Shown: positions 27,100-37,600 of the stretch, piece by piece
How the letters are laid out: every line of letters starts with the position of its first letter
How positions within the stretch are numbered: the stretch's first letter is position 1
From: UBA4416 sp040386075
GTDB lineage: Bacteria; Bacteroidota; Bacteroidia; B-17B0; Aurantibacillaceae
Reading direction: 5' to 3'
Assembly (NCBI GenBank): GCA_040386075.1
Contig: JAZKGE010000013.1
Location: 171,013-235,012 of the forward strand
DNA: 64,000 nucleotides
The notes under the pieces: generated by a model
The model's input: only the letters and a program-made list of their open reading frames with translations
Databases searched by the model: none
Told to the model about the DNA's origin: nothing
Made by a program: the position numbers and the translations under genes

Positions 27100-28200
27100 T
27101 TATAATTTCTCTACTATTTTTTTAACCATATTTTCCAAAGAGATCTTTTCTTCATAACTTTGAGATGCTTTAGAGTTAAAGTTTAATTCCCCGGTCAATG
27201 CTTTATTTATAGTATCACGAAACTGCTCCAAAGTCTCATTATAATAAATGCAATGTTTCAATAATTCAGGAATTTCGCAATCGATATTTGTAATTACCGG
27301 TAATCCGCTTACCAAATAATTCAATGCTTTTAATGGAGAACAGACTTTGGATCGTCTTTCCTCGTTATATACAATTACACCCGCTTTTGCTCTCTTTAAT
27401 ACCGGGTAAAATTCTTTTGGAGATAAAAGTCCGAGATACTCTACTTGAGGATGATTGAACAGTAAATCTGATTTTTGAGTATTAACATTTAAATGAATCC
27501 TTTTGCCTATGACCACTAGTTTAACCATACTATTATTAAGCAGGTGCAAAAGCCAGTCAAAATCAATATCATCAGATATTGTGCCTAATAACACAATGTA
27601 ATCTGAATCTGTTTTTGGGAAAATTGTTGCTTTATCGTTTACGAGTCTATTTTGAATTTCAAGATCGAGGCCCTGGGAAATGTTAATTACCTTATCAGAA
27701 TAATCAATATAAAATTGATTATTCCTTGGACTTGTAACAATTATAAGATCTGATATTTTACATAGCGATCGATCAATAGGATTTTTATAAAATGGATCAA
27801 TAACATGGTAAATTCTCTTCATCGAAAGAGAATTATTGAAAAATGAATTCGAAAAAGAATTTCTGTATGAGTCAAAATGCCAGATCAGTATTTTTTTATA
27901 TCCTCTGCTTTTTAACACCTCACCTATTTTATACTCGTTATACCTTTCATTATAAGCATTACCAAATTTTAAAAATGATGGTAATTTATTTATGTAATGA
28001 AGTATGGTTAAATTTTTGTTTTCAATTTTGTTATTTAATGAGCTCCTGAAAACATTTTTTATTGTCCATTTTTTAGGTGGATCAATATAAAAAACAGCAT
28101 TAGCTTTAGATAAAAATTCAGTGTAAATAAGTTGTGTGTGCCACATTTTAGAATAAGGCTCATCTGAGGTAATAACTATAGCGTCAAAATACAACTTCAT
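27100..28200 (-). CDS. Glycosyltransferase (GT-B fold, family 1/4-like)
   Basis: The 366-residue protein starts MKLYFDAIVITSDEPYSKMWHTQ and shows an N-terminal half with FYIDPP and LIWHFDSYRN, then a donor half with VLLGTISDDIDFDWLLHLL and CSPLKALNYLVSGLPVITNIDCEIPEL, the usual place for nucleotide-sugar binding. It is more diverged than the other transferases here, and the family number is uncertain. Its start overlaps the upstream GT2 gene by 4 bases. Confidence 0.8.
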   Translation of the reverse strand: MKLYFDAIVITSDEPYSKMWHTQLIYTEFLSKANAVFYIDPPKKWTIKNVFRSSLNNKIENKNLTILHYINKLPSFLKFGNAYNERYNEYKIGEVLKSRGYKKILIWHFDSYRNSFSNSFFNNSLSMKRIYHVIDPFYKNPIDRSLCKISDLIIVTSPRNNQFYIDYSDKVINISQGLDLEIQNRLVNDKATIFPKTDSDYIVLLGTISDDIDFDWLLHLLNNSMVKLVVIGKRIHLNVNTQKSDLLFNHPQVEYLGLLSPKEFYPVLKRAKAGVIVYNEERRSKVCSPLKALNYLVSGLPVITNIDCEIPELLKHCIYYNETLEQFRDTINKALTGELNFNSKASQSYEEKISLENMVKKIVEKL

Positions 28201-29318
28201 TTTTTAACGATCACCAATTTAATATTACTATCAGAGATCTTTATATAGTAATCCACTATATATAATTCCAAGGATTTCAAAATAAAGTAAATTTCATTTT
28301 TGATCTCTGTTCCATCAATGTATTGTTCTTTATACTTTGATTTCACTTCAAGCGGAATATTAATTAATCGGAAGAACTTGTTCAGCATGTGGCCCAGGTT
28401 ATATACTAAGGAAGACTTCATGGTATTTTTATCCACATCAAAAATATATGCTACATGGTCGCCTGAAGATATATTGAAAACGCTATTTATCAAATGGTGT
28501 CGTATGAATAGCTTCCTATAATCTAATTTGGTAAATGTTACTTCATTAAAAAAAGCATGTTTCGCAGGTCGTTCCAAAGGAAATCTTACTGAGTTCAAGC
28601 CGCCAAACTCGGGTTTATCAATTTTGTAATTATCAAAATAATCCTTGATAAACTGTAACCATCCAACCGGGATTGACGATTCATCTGCATTTGAAATTGG
28701 ATGATACTGATGAAACATATACACATTGTCATCAACAAATTTAGTTGAAAAGCCTGCACTCTCGATCCTGTATTTCATATCGTTATCTTCCTGCCCCCAA
28801 ATTGCATAGAACGAATTATATCCATTTATCTTCACTACTATAGATTTTGGTAACAGCACCATACCAAGTGCAAAATCTTCACTTTTGGTGTATTTTAGTT
28901 TTGAAAGATCGTTGACATTACAGCTTTTTGTATTAGCTTCTGAAAGATAACCAACAGCATAAAATTTAGCTGTATTGGCCTCAGCGGAAGAAGAAATTGT
29001 TTTCACAAAATCCTTATCAAACAACATATCAACATCGGATGTAAAAACATGATCGGATGTTGAAAAATAGAACCCATAGTTAAGAGCATCCGCTCTGTTC
29101 CACATTTTGCCTTGGGAATCTATAAAAATATAGGTACAAAAAGAATATTTGCCGCATAAGGTTTTAATTTCTGAAGCAATAGCATCATCACTTCCGTAAT
29201 CAATAAAAATGACCTTAAAACTGTCTGAGGACTGCAACATCAAAGAATCCAAAGAGTTTTTGACCCTTTGTACATCCCTGTTACGGTAACAATATATGAT
29301 ATCAATACATGTACTCAT
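28197..29318 (-). CDS. Family 2 glycosyltransferase with galactosyltransferase-like C-terminus
   Basis: About 373 residues. The N-terminal domain has IDIIYCYRNRDVQRVKNSLD, the DYGSDD segment, and the metal-binding DVDMLF motif. The later WGQEDNDMKYRIESAGF motif matches the WGxEDxD motif of beta-4-galactosyltransferase/chondroitin polymerase-type domains, so the enzyme likely transfers a hexose or N-acetylhexosamine. I take the ATG at 29318; the frame's first start is a TTG at 29330. Confidence 0.85.
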   Translation of the reverse strand: MSTCIDIIYCYRNRDVQRVKNSLDSLMLQSSDSFKVIFIDYGSDDAIASEIKTLCGKYSFCTYIFIDSQGKMWNRADALNYGFYFSTSDHVFTSDVDMLFDKDFVKTISSSAEANTAKFYAVGYLSEANTKSCNVNDLSKLKYTKSEDFALGMVLLPKSIVVKINGYNSFYAIWGQEDNDMKYRIESAGFSTKFVDDNVYMFHQYHPISNADESSIPVGWLQFIKDYFDNYKIDKPEFGGLNSVRFPLERPAKHAFFNEVTFTKLDYRKLFIRHHLINSVFNISSGDHVAYIFDVDKNTMKSSLVYNLGHMLNKFFRLINIPLEVKSKYKEQYIDGTEIKNEIYFILKSLELYIVDYYIKISDSNIKLVIVKK

Positions 29319-29341
29319 TTTATTATACAATTATTAAAAAA

Positions 29342-30505
29342 CTACTGGTTTGATGTTGTTTCCTCTATTACTTTACGCCAGTTATTAATCAATATATCAT
29401 TCCCTAATATACTCAAATAATCTTTTTTTATCCTCTTTGAAAAAACATATAAAGCATCCCGGTTATCATAGCAAAAACATATTTTTTCAAAAAAGGCGTC
29501 TATTTGGCGCTCAACGATAAAGCCATTTTTACCATTTTCTATAACCATATCCGGAAATCCAACTTTAGTGGAAATACACGGAATACCTGACAAGCTACAT
29601 TCTACAAACAAAGAAGGTCCGGTATCGGCATGAGATGCTATTAAACACAATGCAACATCTTCATAGAAATTTATCAGGTCATCATAGGTTCCTGAAAACT
29701 GTGTCTTAAGTACGACGTTTCGCCCTGTATTTTTCACTTTTTCTATGGCTGGTTTAATGATCGTATCAAAACCTTTAAACTCCCGCGTTGGATTACCTGT
29801 CCAGCCAATCACTAAACATTCATTAAAGAATTTGCTATCATTAGAAACGCAAAAATCAGATTCTCTATAAATGGCATTACAAAAATAAGTGGGTATATCA
29901 AATGGCGCATATTGTTTCTGCAAATTTTTTGATCCTACTACTAGTGCTTTATATGGTTTTATGTATTGTTCAAAAAAATATTTTTGAGTAATACCTGTAA
30001 TATCTTTCTCTAAATTGTAATCATAATTAGGCCCATTATGCGGGAATCCTTCAGTGTATATACCAACTATATAATTATTATTCTTTACCATATGAGGCAG
30101 CTTTACAGTAGAATACTGATAATAGTAATCCATATGAAATATTAGATCATATGGCTCATTGTACTTCAAAATCCGTCTTTTATAAAATCTATCATTATAA
30201 TTAAAATTATTTGAGTTACTTGAAACGTAACTGGAAAGTCTGTTTAGCTTTAATGAAAGAAAATGCACTAGGTTTATATTGCTAAACAACTTAGTTTTAC
30301 TGAGCTGCAATTTTATGAAGTTTAAAGTATTAAATAATAATGCTTTAAATGTATTTACTTTATAAGCAGTTCGGCCTTTAGTAAACAACGTCGAGTAGTC
30401 CCAGTAAAAATCGTACTCACTATCTAACTTTTGAATGACTTCTTTAATTATGTTGTGAAACGCCCAATCGGGAAAATCTATTACAAACAAAACCTTTTTT
30501 TTCAT
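29342..30505 (-). CDS. Glycosyltransferase, GT4-like
   Basis: About 387 residues. It begins KKKVLFVIDFPDWAFHNI and contains a donor half with CLVIGWTGNPTREFKGFDTII and the segment DTGPSLFVECSLSGIPCISTKVGFPDMV, the usual GT4 donor loop with a conserved Glu. The middle third is very rich in Asn, Tyr, Lys and Phe, following the local AT-rich composition. ATG 30505 is preferred over TTG 30526. Confidence 0.82.
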   Translation of the reverse strand: MKKKVLFVIDFPDWAFHNIIKEVIQKLDSEYDFYWDYSTLFTKGRTAYKVNTFKALLFNTLNFIKLQLSKTKLFSNINLVHFLSLKLNRLSSYVSSNSNNFNYNDRFYKRRILKYNEPYDLIFHMDYYYQYSTVKLPHMVKNNNYIVGIYTEGFPHNGPNYDYNLEKDITGITQKYFFEQYIKPYKALVVGSKNLQKQYAPFDIPTYFCNAIYRESDFCVSNDSKFFNECLVIGWTGNPTREFKGFDTIIKPAIEKVKNTGRNVVLKTQFSGTYDDLINFYEDVALCLIASHADTGPSLFVECSLSGIPCISTKVGFPDMVIENGKNGFIVERQIDAFFEKICFCYDNRDALYVFSKRIKKDYLSILGNDILINNWRKVIEETTSNQ

Positions 30506-30596
30506 ACCAAAGCTTTTATAATTCAATGCTCAACAGGCCTGTTTATTTATATAAAGGTAATTTCAAAAATATAGTGAAGCATTCTAACATTTATCA

Positions 30597-31670
30597 CTAT
30601 AGACAATTATTAATAACTTCAACTATTTTGCTCATCTCTTCAACTTTTAATCCAACGTATAAAGGCAGACATAATATCCGGCCTGATATGCTTTCAGATA
30701 CCGGCATCTGCTGCCCACTTAAATATTCAATTGTGTTTAACGATGGATAAAAATATCTGCGCGGCACTATACCATTTTTATGCAATAGTTGTTCTGCCTC
30801 CAATAATTTTTCTTCTGTTTGAAAAATAATGGGATAGTAGCTATAATTCCATTCTGTATTTTCTCTAATCTTTAACTTAGATAGCAGAGAAAAATTCAGA
30901 TGTGAGTCATAAAATTCCACTACCTTTTTTCTTTCTGCAAAAATTTCATCCAAATGAGAAAAAACTGCCAAACCCATCGCTGCCTGTAACTCTGATATTT
31001 TCCCATTTATACCTAAGCCAAAAAAATCTAATTGACCATTATGTCCAAAATTATGGGAGTAAAAGCACTTATGCGCTATTTCCTTATCGCTACAAAAAAT
31101 AGCCCCGCCTTCGCCGGTATGAAATATTTTCGTAGCGTGAAAGCTGCATGTACTAATATCTCCATAACTAAAAATTGATTGGCCTTTATAATTTATTCCA
31201 AAACAATGTGCGGCATCAAAAATTACTTTCAGATTATGTTTCGTGGCAATTTGTTGAATGACTTCTACATTACAAGGATTTCCAAACACATGTGTTGCAA
31301 GTATTGCTGTAGTTTTTGATGTAATAGCTGCCTCAATTTTTGCTTCATCAATTGTTAAATAATCAGGGTGTATATCAACAAATACCGGCTTGCAGTTTTC
31401 CCAAACAATAGCAGATGTTGTAGCAACATAACTAAACGGAGTTGTAATGATCTCGCCACCCTGTCCAAAAAGTTTTACTGCTATCTGTAAAGGGAGTGTT
31501 CCGTTATTAGTAATTAAAATATTATCAATATGTAGATAGGTCTTTAATTTTTGTTCTAATTCAATAACCAAATTCCCTCTATTGGTAAGCCATTGATTTT
31601 CCCATATGCTTTCAAGATACGTTTCATATTCAGGCAACGGAGGAAAAAATGTTTTGGTTACGGTTATCAT
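30597..31670 (-). CDS. DegT/DnrJ/EryC1/StrS aminotransferase
   Basis: A 357-residue PLP-dependent sugar aminotransferase of fold type I. Lys181 in SFHATKIFHTGEGG is the PLP lysine and Asp152 in IFDAAHCFG pairs with the ring nitrogen. These enzymes aminate keto-sugar nucleotides to make sugars such as 4-amino-4,6-dideoxyhexoses. The matching dehydratase (RmlB or FlmA-like) is not in this window, so it must be encoded elsewhere. Only 5 bases separate it from the upstream Wzt gene. The free amine product is a plausible substrate for the NeuD-like acetyltransferase or the formyltransferase here. Confidence 0.92.
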   Translation of the reverse strand: MITVTKTFFPPLPEYETYLESIWENQWLTNRGNLVIELEQKLKTYLHIDNILITNNGTLPLQIAVKLFGQGGEIITTPFSYVATTSAIVWENCKPVFVDIHPDYLTIDEAKIEAAITSKTTAILATHVFGNPCNVEVIQQIATKHNLKVIFDAAHCFGINYKGQSIFSYGDISTCSFHATKIFHTGEGGAIFCSDKEIAHKCFYSHNFGHNGQLDFFGLGINGKISELQAAMGLAVFSHLDEIFAERKKVVEFYDSHLNFSLLSKLKIRENTEWNYSYYPIIFQTEEKLLEAEQLLHKNGIVPRRYFYPSLNTIEYLSGQQMPVSESISGRILCLPLYVGLKVEEMSKIVEVINNCL

Positions 31671-31675
31671 AAATA

Positions 31676-32881
31676 TTAGGTATTACTCCAGGTAAATTTT
31701 GGGCGAACATACCCTGGTATTTTGCTCATATTAGAGCCCACAGACTGTTTTCCGTCAACGATCATAAAACTAAATACATCATGTTCGATATAAATAGGAT
31801 ATACTTCATCTTTAACAATATATAGCGTCAAAGAGTAATACCCCGATTGAAGAAATTCAGCAGGAATAGAGCATATCAAATTATTGGATCCCCGTTTTAA
31901 CGTTGTTCCACTTTTTAAATTGTAAAAAGCAAACAATGTTTCGTCAAGATCATTTTTTATATGGTAACTAATATGATAGTTGCCATCTTTATGTATATCT
32001 AAGTTTGTATGCACTTCTATTGGCAAATTATCGAGAATAATATTCATTGTATCCTCTGGGCTATTCTTAATTTTGATATAATTAAGTGTAAATTCTTCAT
32101 TTGAATATTTAGCATCAAAAAATTTTTCATTAAGTGTTTGCTCTTTGCGGCTTTCCAGATAATAACCAATTGCATCGCCCGAGCTACCAACATAATCTGA
32201 CTTTCCATTTTTTAAACAGACACCTTTTGTACACAGGCTTTTCAGTGCAGCTAAATTGTGACTTACAAATAAGATCGTTCGTCCACTTTTACTCACATCT
32301 TCCATTTTTCCCAGGCACTTTTTCTGGAACTCAGCGTCACCTACGGCCAACACTTCGTCTATGATCAAAATCTCATTTTCTAAAAATGCTGCTACGGCAA
32401 AAGCCAAACGCAACTGCATGCCACTGCTGTAATGCTTTAATGGCGTATCAATGAACTTACTTACACCGGCAAAATCAACTATTGCATCAAAATTCTTTAA
32501 TATTTCAGCGCGCCGCATCCCTAAAATAGATCCATTCATAAACACGTTCTCGCGACCACTCAATTCCGGATGAAAACCCGTACCAACTTCAAGAAGAGAA
32601 GCGATCCTTCCCCGCGAAATAATTTTACCGCTTGTGGGAGGTGTGATTTTTGAGAGTATTTTTAACAGAGTTGATTTTCCTGCTCCATTTTTTCCAATTA
32701 TACCAATACTTTCGCCTGGCATCACATTAAAGCTAACATCGTTTAAAGCCCAAAAATCTTCCGTGTTAGTTCTACTCTTAAAAAGATTACCGATCGAATC
32801 CCGGATACTCAAATAAGGCTGCTGTTCCTGATTAATGCGAAATTTTTTACTGATATTTTGTATTTCTAATATGGGCTTCAA
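31676..32881 (-). CDS. wzt: ABC-2 polysaccharide exporter ATPase with C-terminal domain (Wzt-like)
   Basis: The 401-residue protein has an N-terminal ABC ATPase: Walker A GKNGAGKST, signature YSSGMQLRLAFA and Walker B ILIIDEVLAVGD. The remaining ~160 residues form the beta-rich Wzt C-terminal domain, which in O9a-type systems binds the finished polysaccharide chain end. Its presence argues for an O-antigen or capsule exported with a recognised terminal modification rather than a teichoic acid-like export. The start is a TTG, supported by the start of homology (ILEIQNISKKF). It pairs with the permease gene 36 bases upstream. Confidence 0.92.
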   Translation of the reverse strand: MKPILEIQNISKKFRINQEQQPYLSIRDSIGNLFKSRTNTEDFWALNDVSFNVMPGESIGIIGKNGAGKSTLLKILSKITPPTSGKIISRGRIASLLEVGTGFHPELSGRENVFMNGSILGMRRAEILKNFDAIVDFAGVSKFIDTPLKHYSSGMQLRLAFAVAAFLENEILIIDEVLAVGDAEFQKKCLGKMEDVSKSGRTILFVSHNLAALKSLCTKGVCLKNGKSDYVGSSGDAIGYYLESRKEQTLNEKFFDAKYSNEEFTLNYIKIKNSPEDTMNIILDNLPIEVHTNLDIHKDGNYHISYHIKNDLDETLFAFYNLKSGTTLKRGSNNLICSIPAEFLQSGYYSLTLYIVKDEVYPIYIEHDVFSFMIVDGKQSVGSNMSKIPGYVRPKFTWSNT

Positions 32882-32917
32882 AAGATAAAAATCAACTTAT
32901 TTAAATAATATAATAAA

Positions 32918-33736
32918 CTACGCTAGATCAGCAAAATAACTTTCGGTTTTGCGAAAATAAACAACCCCAACGATAAATAAAAAAAATGACACCAGCAGGC
33001 TAATGACAACTGTTTGATAATTAACAACGTTATTTCCTATGCTTGCTCTAAATAATTCAATTGGAGCGTTCATAGGATTCAGCTGCATTACCCATTGAAA
33101 TATACGATTATCAGTTATTTTAATAGGATATATAACCGGAGTAGCAAATAAAAGTGCCTGAATAAAGAAAGGCAATATGTAACGAAAATCGCGGTATTTG
33201 ATATTAATTGCTGCTAAAAATGTTCCAAGCCCGAATGTGGCCATTGCCGCTAACAACACACTGAGAGGTATATACATGAAAGCCCATGCATTTAACCAAC
33301 AATCATAATACAACAATACAGGAATAAATACCAAAAAGGCCATCGAGAAATCTACTACAGATACTAAAATGGATGATATAGGAATAATTAACCGCGGAAA
33401 ATAAATTTTCTTAATGATATTGGAATTATTTACCATGCTATTTCCAGCGTTAGACAACCCGCTAGAAAAGATATTCCACATTAAAAAACCACTCAATGCA
33501 AAAACCGGATATGGCATAGTAAGTTCAGAATTAGCGCTTAATAATTTACCAAAACCTAAGGTAAATAAAGCTGTCATAATTGCAGGTTGAAAAATTGCCC
33601 ACAATACTCCTAATGCTGTTTGCTTGTATTTTACTTTTATATCTCTCCAGGTAAAAAAATAAAACAACTCTCGATATTCCCAAAGTTCATTAAGGCCAAT
33701 ATTTACTTTTCCTCTCGGTTTTATCTCGAATTCCAT
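32918..33736 (-). CDS. wzm: ABC-2 polysaccharide exporter permease (Wzm-like)
   Basis: A 272-residue ABC-2 permease with about six membrane helices. It starts with a short cytoplasmic gating region (LWEYRELFYFFTWRDIKVKYKQTALG) that is strongly conserved in Wzm/TagG/KpsM proteins, and shows QPAIMTALFTLGFGKLL and LNPMNAPIELFRAS. Together with Wzt it exports a complete, lipid-linked polysaccharide across the inner membrane. Confidence 0.93.
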   Translation of the reverse strand: MEFEIKPRGKVNIGLNELWEYRELFYFFTWRDIKVKYKQTALGVLWAIFQPAIMTALFTLGFGKLLSANSELTMPYPVFALSGFLMWNIFSSGLSNAGNSMVNNSNIIKKIYFPRLIIPISSILVSVVDFSMAFLVFIPVLLYYDCWLNAWAFMYIPLSVLLAAMATFGLGTFLAAINIKYRDFRYILPFFIQALLFATPVIYPIKITDNRIFQWVMQLNPMNAPIELFRASIGNNVVNYQTVVISLLVSFFLFIVGVVYFRKTESYFADLA

Positions 33737-33833
33737 AAAAAACTAACGCCGTTTAAAAAAGCGAATATACAACAATATCAGGATATATCAACGCAGTAAA
33801 ACCAACTAATGGCGTGCAAATTTCAGAAAATAT

Positions 33834-34481
33834 TTAGATGGTTATTGGATCAAGATTCTTTTTTAAAACAGCTGGCACACCAGCAACCATGCTGTTATCG
33901 GGCACATCTTTTGTAACTACAGCGCCCGCTGCAACCACAACATTATCACCGATAGTGATCTTAGGTAAAACGATAGCATTAGTTCCTAAGTTTGAGAACT
34001 TACCAATACGGCAATTACCTGAAATATTAACACCTGGCGATAACTCTGTAAAATCACCAATAATTGTATCATGCCCAATAGTACAATTTAAGTTAATGAG
34101 ACATCCCATACCTATTGTAACATCGCTAGTGATAATAGCTCCCGTCATAATATTACAGCCTTCGCTGATTTGATTGCCGAAATGCCCCACTGATGCTTTA
34201 GGACTGATAGTAGAAGTAAAAACACCGCCCGCTTGTATGAATTTAGCGGAAAGTTTATACCGAAGTAATGGATTTCCGATGCCTATGGTAAATTGTTGAT
34301 TCACCTTTTCAAAATATAATTTGGCATCATCCATATTTGTTAAAACTTTGAATCTTCCATAAAGTTTTTCAGATAGATCGTTAGAGATATCATCATAAAA
34401 TACAACATCATCATGGAGATCGTTCTGATACAACACCTCCAGCACTTCCTTAGAAAATCCTTTAGCTCCAACAATTAACAT
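33834..34481 (-). CDS. NeuD/PglD-like sugar O- or N-acetyltransferase
   Basis: The 215-residue product has an N-terminal nucleotide-sugar-binding part (MLIVGAKGFSKEVLEVL) and a C-terminal left-handed beta-helix with many hexapeptide repeats (for example IGHDTIIGDFTELSPGVNISG). His137 in TIGHD is the expected catalytic base. The family includes PglD, which acetylates UDP-4-amino sugars, and NeuD. With the DegT aminotransferase it likely makes an N-acetylated amino sugar. It is the first gene of the minus-strand polysaccharide run. Confidence 0.88.
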   Translation of the reverse strand: MLIVGAKGFSKEVLEVLYQNDLHDDVVFYDDISNDLSEKLYGRFKVLTNMDDAKLYFEKVNQQFTIGIGNPLLRYKLSAKFIQAGGVFTSTISPKASVGHFGNQISEGCNIMTGAIITSDVTIGMGCLINLNCTIGHDTIIGDFTELSPGVNISGNCRIGKFSNLGTNAIVLPKITIGDNVVVAAGAVVTKDVPDNSMVAGVPAVLKKNLDPITI

Positions 34482-34519
34482 ACTGAATTTAAATTTATCT
34501 GTTTCAAAAAATATCTATA

Positions 34520-34527
34520 CAAAAATA
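34520..34527 (-). promoter_or_regulatory. Candidate -7 box of the polysaccharide operon
   Basis: TATTTTTG on the minus strand matches TAnnTTTG exactly and lies about 39 bases before the first gene of the run (ATG at 34481). No clear -33 TTTG is visible. Confidence 0.4.
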
Positions 34528-34664
34528 ACAATTTAAAGGAAACTCTCGTAACATAGTACAAAGGCATTTTGCGGTTAATACCTAGGCTATTTAACAATTA
34601 TTTTAGGGGAAGATTTCTTTTTTTCACTATATTTATAGCTTATCTACGCGATATTGAAATAATA

Positions 34665-37600
34665 ATGAATCCCGTAAAAAGAGTATTTACTTTGTGTATG
34701 TTTTTGCTGTATGTAATTACAGTGAAATCCCAAATGACATTTTCTCCAACGGATTATTCCAATCTAAAAGTTTGGTTAAAAAGTACAGATGGTTTAAGTA
34801 TTTCATCAGGAGCGATCTCAAACTGGGCTGATCAATCTGCAACTTCTGCTAACTTTCAACAATCAAACCCTACATCTCAACCAACATTGTCAGGCACTTC
34901 TATATTGAACGGTTATCCTTATCTATTGTTTGGCGGACAGGCTCAATTATTATCAAACCTTAACTATTCTTTTGCCGATGCATCCATTTTTGTAGTTGCT
35001 ACACAAAATACACTGGATAACGCCTATGGTCGTATTCTTGATCACGATTTTCAAACGGGATTCTGGCTTGGGCGTGATGCTTCGAATAATAATGTTGGTG
35101 GCGGATTTACAGATTCCAACAGTCCGTACGGTAATTTTATTCCTGTAGCAAATGAAGCTCCGTTTATTTATAGTATGGTAAGACACAGTGATACAACTTT
35201 TTCTTTTCTGAACCATATACCCCATGCGCCTCCGTACCGTATTACCAGTAATTTATCAACGCAATCCAATTCTATTTCAATTGGGGCTACGCTTAACGGA
35301 AGCTTTTTCGGACATAAAAACATTTTCGAAATTATCATTTATGATCGTTTACTAAATACTCTCGAACAACAACAAGTTGAAGCTTACCTGAATAATAAAT
35401 ATGCTCCCCCACTTCAGCTAACCGATACCATATTGACTTGTACCTTGCCTGTAACCCTAAGAGCTAAAAAGGATCACTTTAACACTTATACGTGGCAGGA
35501 TAACTCAATCAATGATTCACTTGTTGTCAATAGTTTCGGCAAGTATTTTTTAACTGTAACAGATGTTTTTGGAAGAATCTCTTCAGATACGGTCTATGTT
35601 CTTCAAAATACAAATAATATATTTGTGGATCTACCAACCGATACAGCAGCCTGTGCCGGATCGATCATAGCACTAACTGCAGGCGAACCCTATTTCACTT
35701 ATTTATGGTCAACCAGCACAAGCAGTAATACGATCAATGTTTCTACAAGTGGGCTTTACAAAGTTACTATGACAGATTGCGTTGGGAATATTTCAAAAGA
35801 TTCGATACAGGTTAACATACATCCAATACCCGTATTTAACCTGGGCAATGATACAATCATCTGTTCCAATGTTCCTTTCACATTAAAACCAAATTTGTTA
35901 CCACTTCAAAACAGCAGTTTTGTATGGCAGGATAGCAGCACTGACTCAACCATGCAGGTAAATACACCTGGCAAATACACGCTTCTTGCCACTGACGATA
36001 TAGGTTGCAATTTTAAAGATTCAATTGTGATTGCAATAGATTCGCAGCTAAATAATGTGCTACTTGGGAATGACACAACATTCTGTTCCGGAAATCAAAT
36101 AAATGTGCTTAATCCCCCATCTGCAGGCGTTACGTATTCCTGGAGCACCGGTGCTTCTTCGTCTTCAATTACAATTACTAATACAGGTCAATACTCCATT
36201 GTTATAACCAATACCAATAACTGTGTTGTAAAAGACACTATCAATGTAACCGTATCTGGTTACGCGCCAACGGCTAACTTCTCAACCAATATTGGCTGTT
36301 TAAACACACCGGTATTATTTACAAACTTATCATTGCCTCCTTCCGGAAATGTGATAGATAGCACGATCTGGTACTTTGGTGACTTGTCATCTGCAAATAC
36401 GTCGACGCTTACTAATCCATCACATACTTACACCAGCACCGGAACTTACACGGTTAATTTAAAAGTAAAAACAGATTCAGGCTGTCAACAGTCGATCTCT
36501 AAAATTATAACCGTATATCCTGTGCCAACAGCCACTTTTGTTTCCGGCACTTCTTGCCAGAACGATACTACGTATTTCATGAACCAAAGTACAAGCACAT
36601 CAGGTTATTCTATTACATCACTATCCTGGAATTTTGGCGACACCGGACCGGATAATTTTTCAACCTTAAATAATCCTAAACACTTATTTAGCAACCAGGG
36701 AAATCACTTTGTAACATTGGTGGTAACCAATAATGTTGGATGCACATCCACAGTTACCAGAACAGTTAGTGTACAAGCAGAGGTAAAAGCTAATTTCACT
36801 TATAGTTCTCCGTGTGCCAATACACCAACTCTTTTTCAAAGTACTTCTATTGCTCCTTTAAGCAATACAACCTATTCCTGGAATTTTGGGAATAGCACCG
36901 CCAATACGCAAAATGCTATTAAAACGTTCGCCAGTTCGGGTGTTTTTCCGGTAACATTTACAGTAGACGGTGGTAACGGTTGTACATCAGTTATTACCAA
37001 ATATGTTAATGTTTTTCTTTCGCCACTTGTTAATTTCTCAATCCCAGCATTTTGTTCTAAAGACACTATTCAGATCACCAATTCATCTAATGCTCAAAGC
37101 GGGGTCATATCATCCTATAACTGGCGATTGAATAATACTTCATTTTCAGCTATCCAAAGCCCTAGTCTTTCGTTAACAACAGCCGGCACTTATTCGGTGA
37201 GATTAACTGTTGCCAACTCTGTTGGCTGCAAAGACTCAATTACAAAAGTGGTTACTGTGTTTCCTTTACCAACTGTTGATTTCACAACAAATCCAGCAAT
37301 ATATTATTATATAAACGCCCCGGTAAATTTTATACCTTCTATTACCAACGCAAGCTCGTATACCTGGAACCTAACCGGCTCTCCAACCCTAACATTACAA
37401 AGTCCAACGGTCTTGTTTGATACCGTTGGCTCATACGTTGTATCATTAAATCTTAAAGATCAAAATGGCTGTAGAAACTCGAAGACAAAAACAATAACGC
37501 TTTTAAACCGCTATCTGGATCTGGCTATCTTAAATGTGACTACGCAAAAAGATGCTGATGGATTCATGACAGTGAGTGCCGACATGGCAAATTATGGTTC

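Noticed and set aside
33838..34173. Plus-strand frame of 111 codons opposite the acetyltransferase gene
   Set aside because: Ala/Thr/Val-rich mirror of the hexapeptide repeats; not an independent gene.
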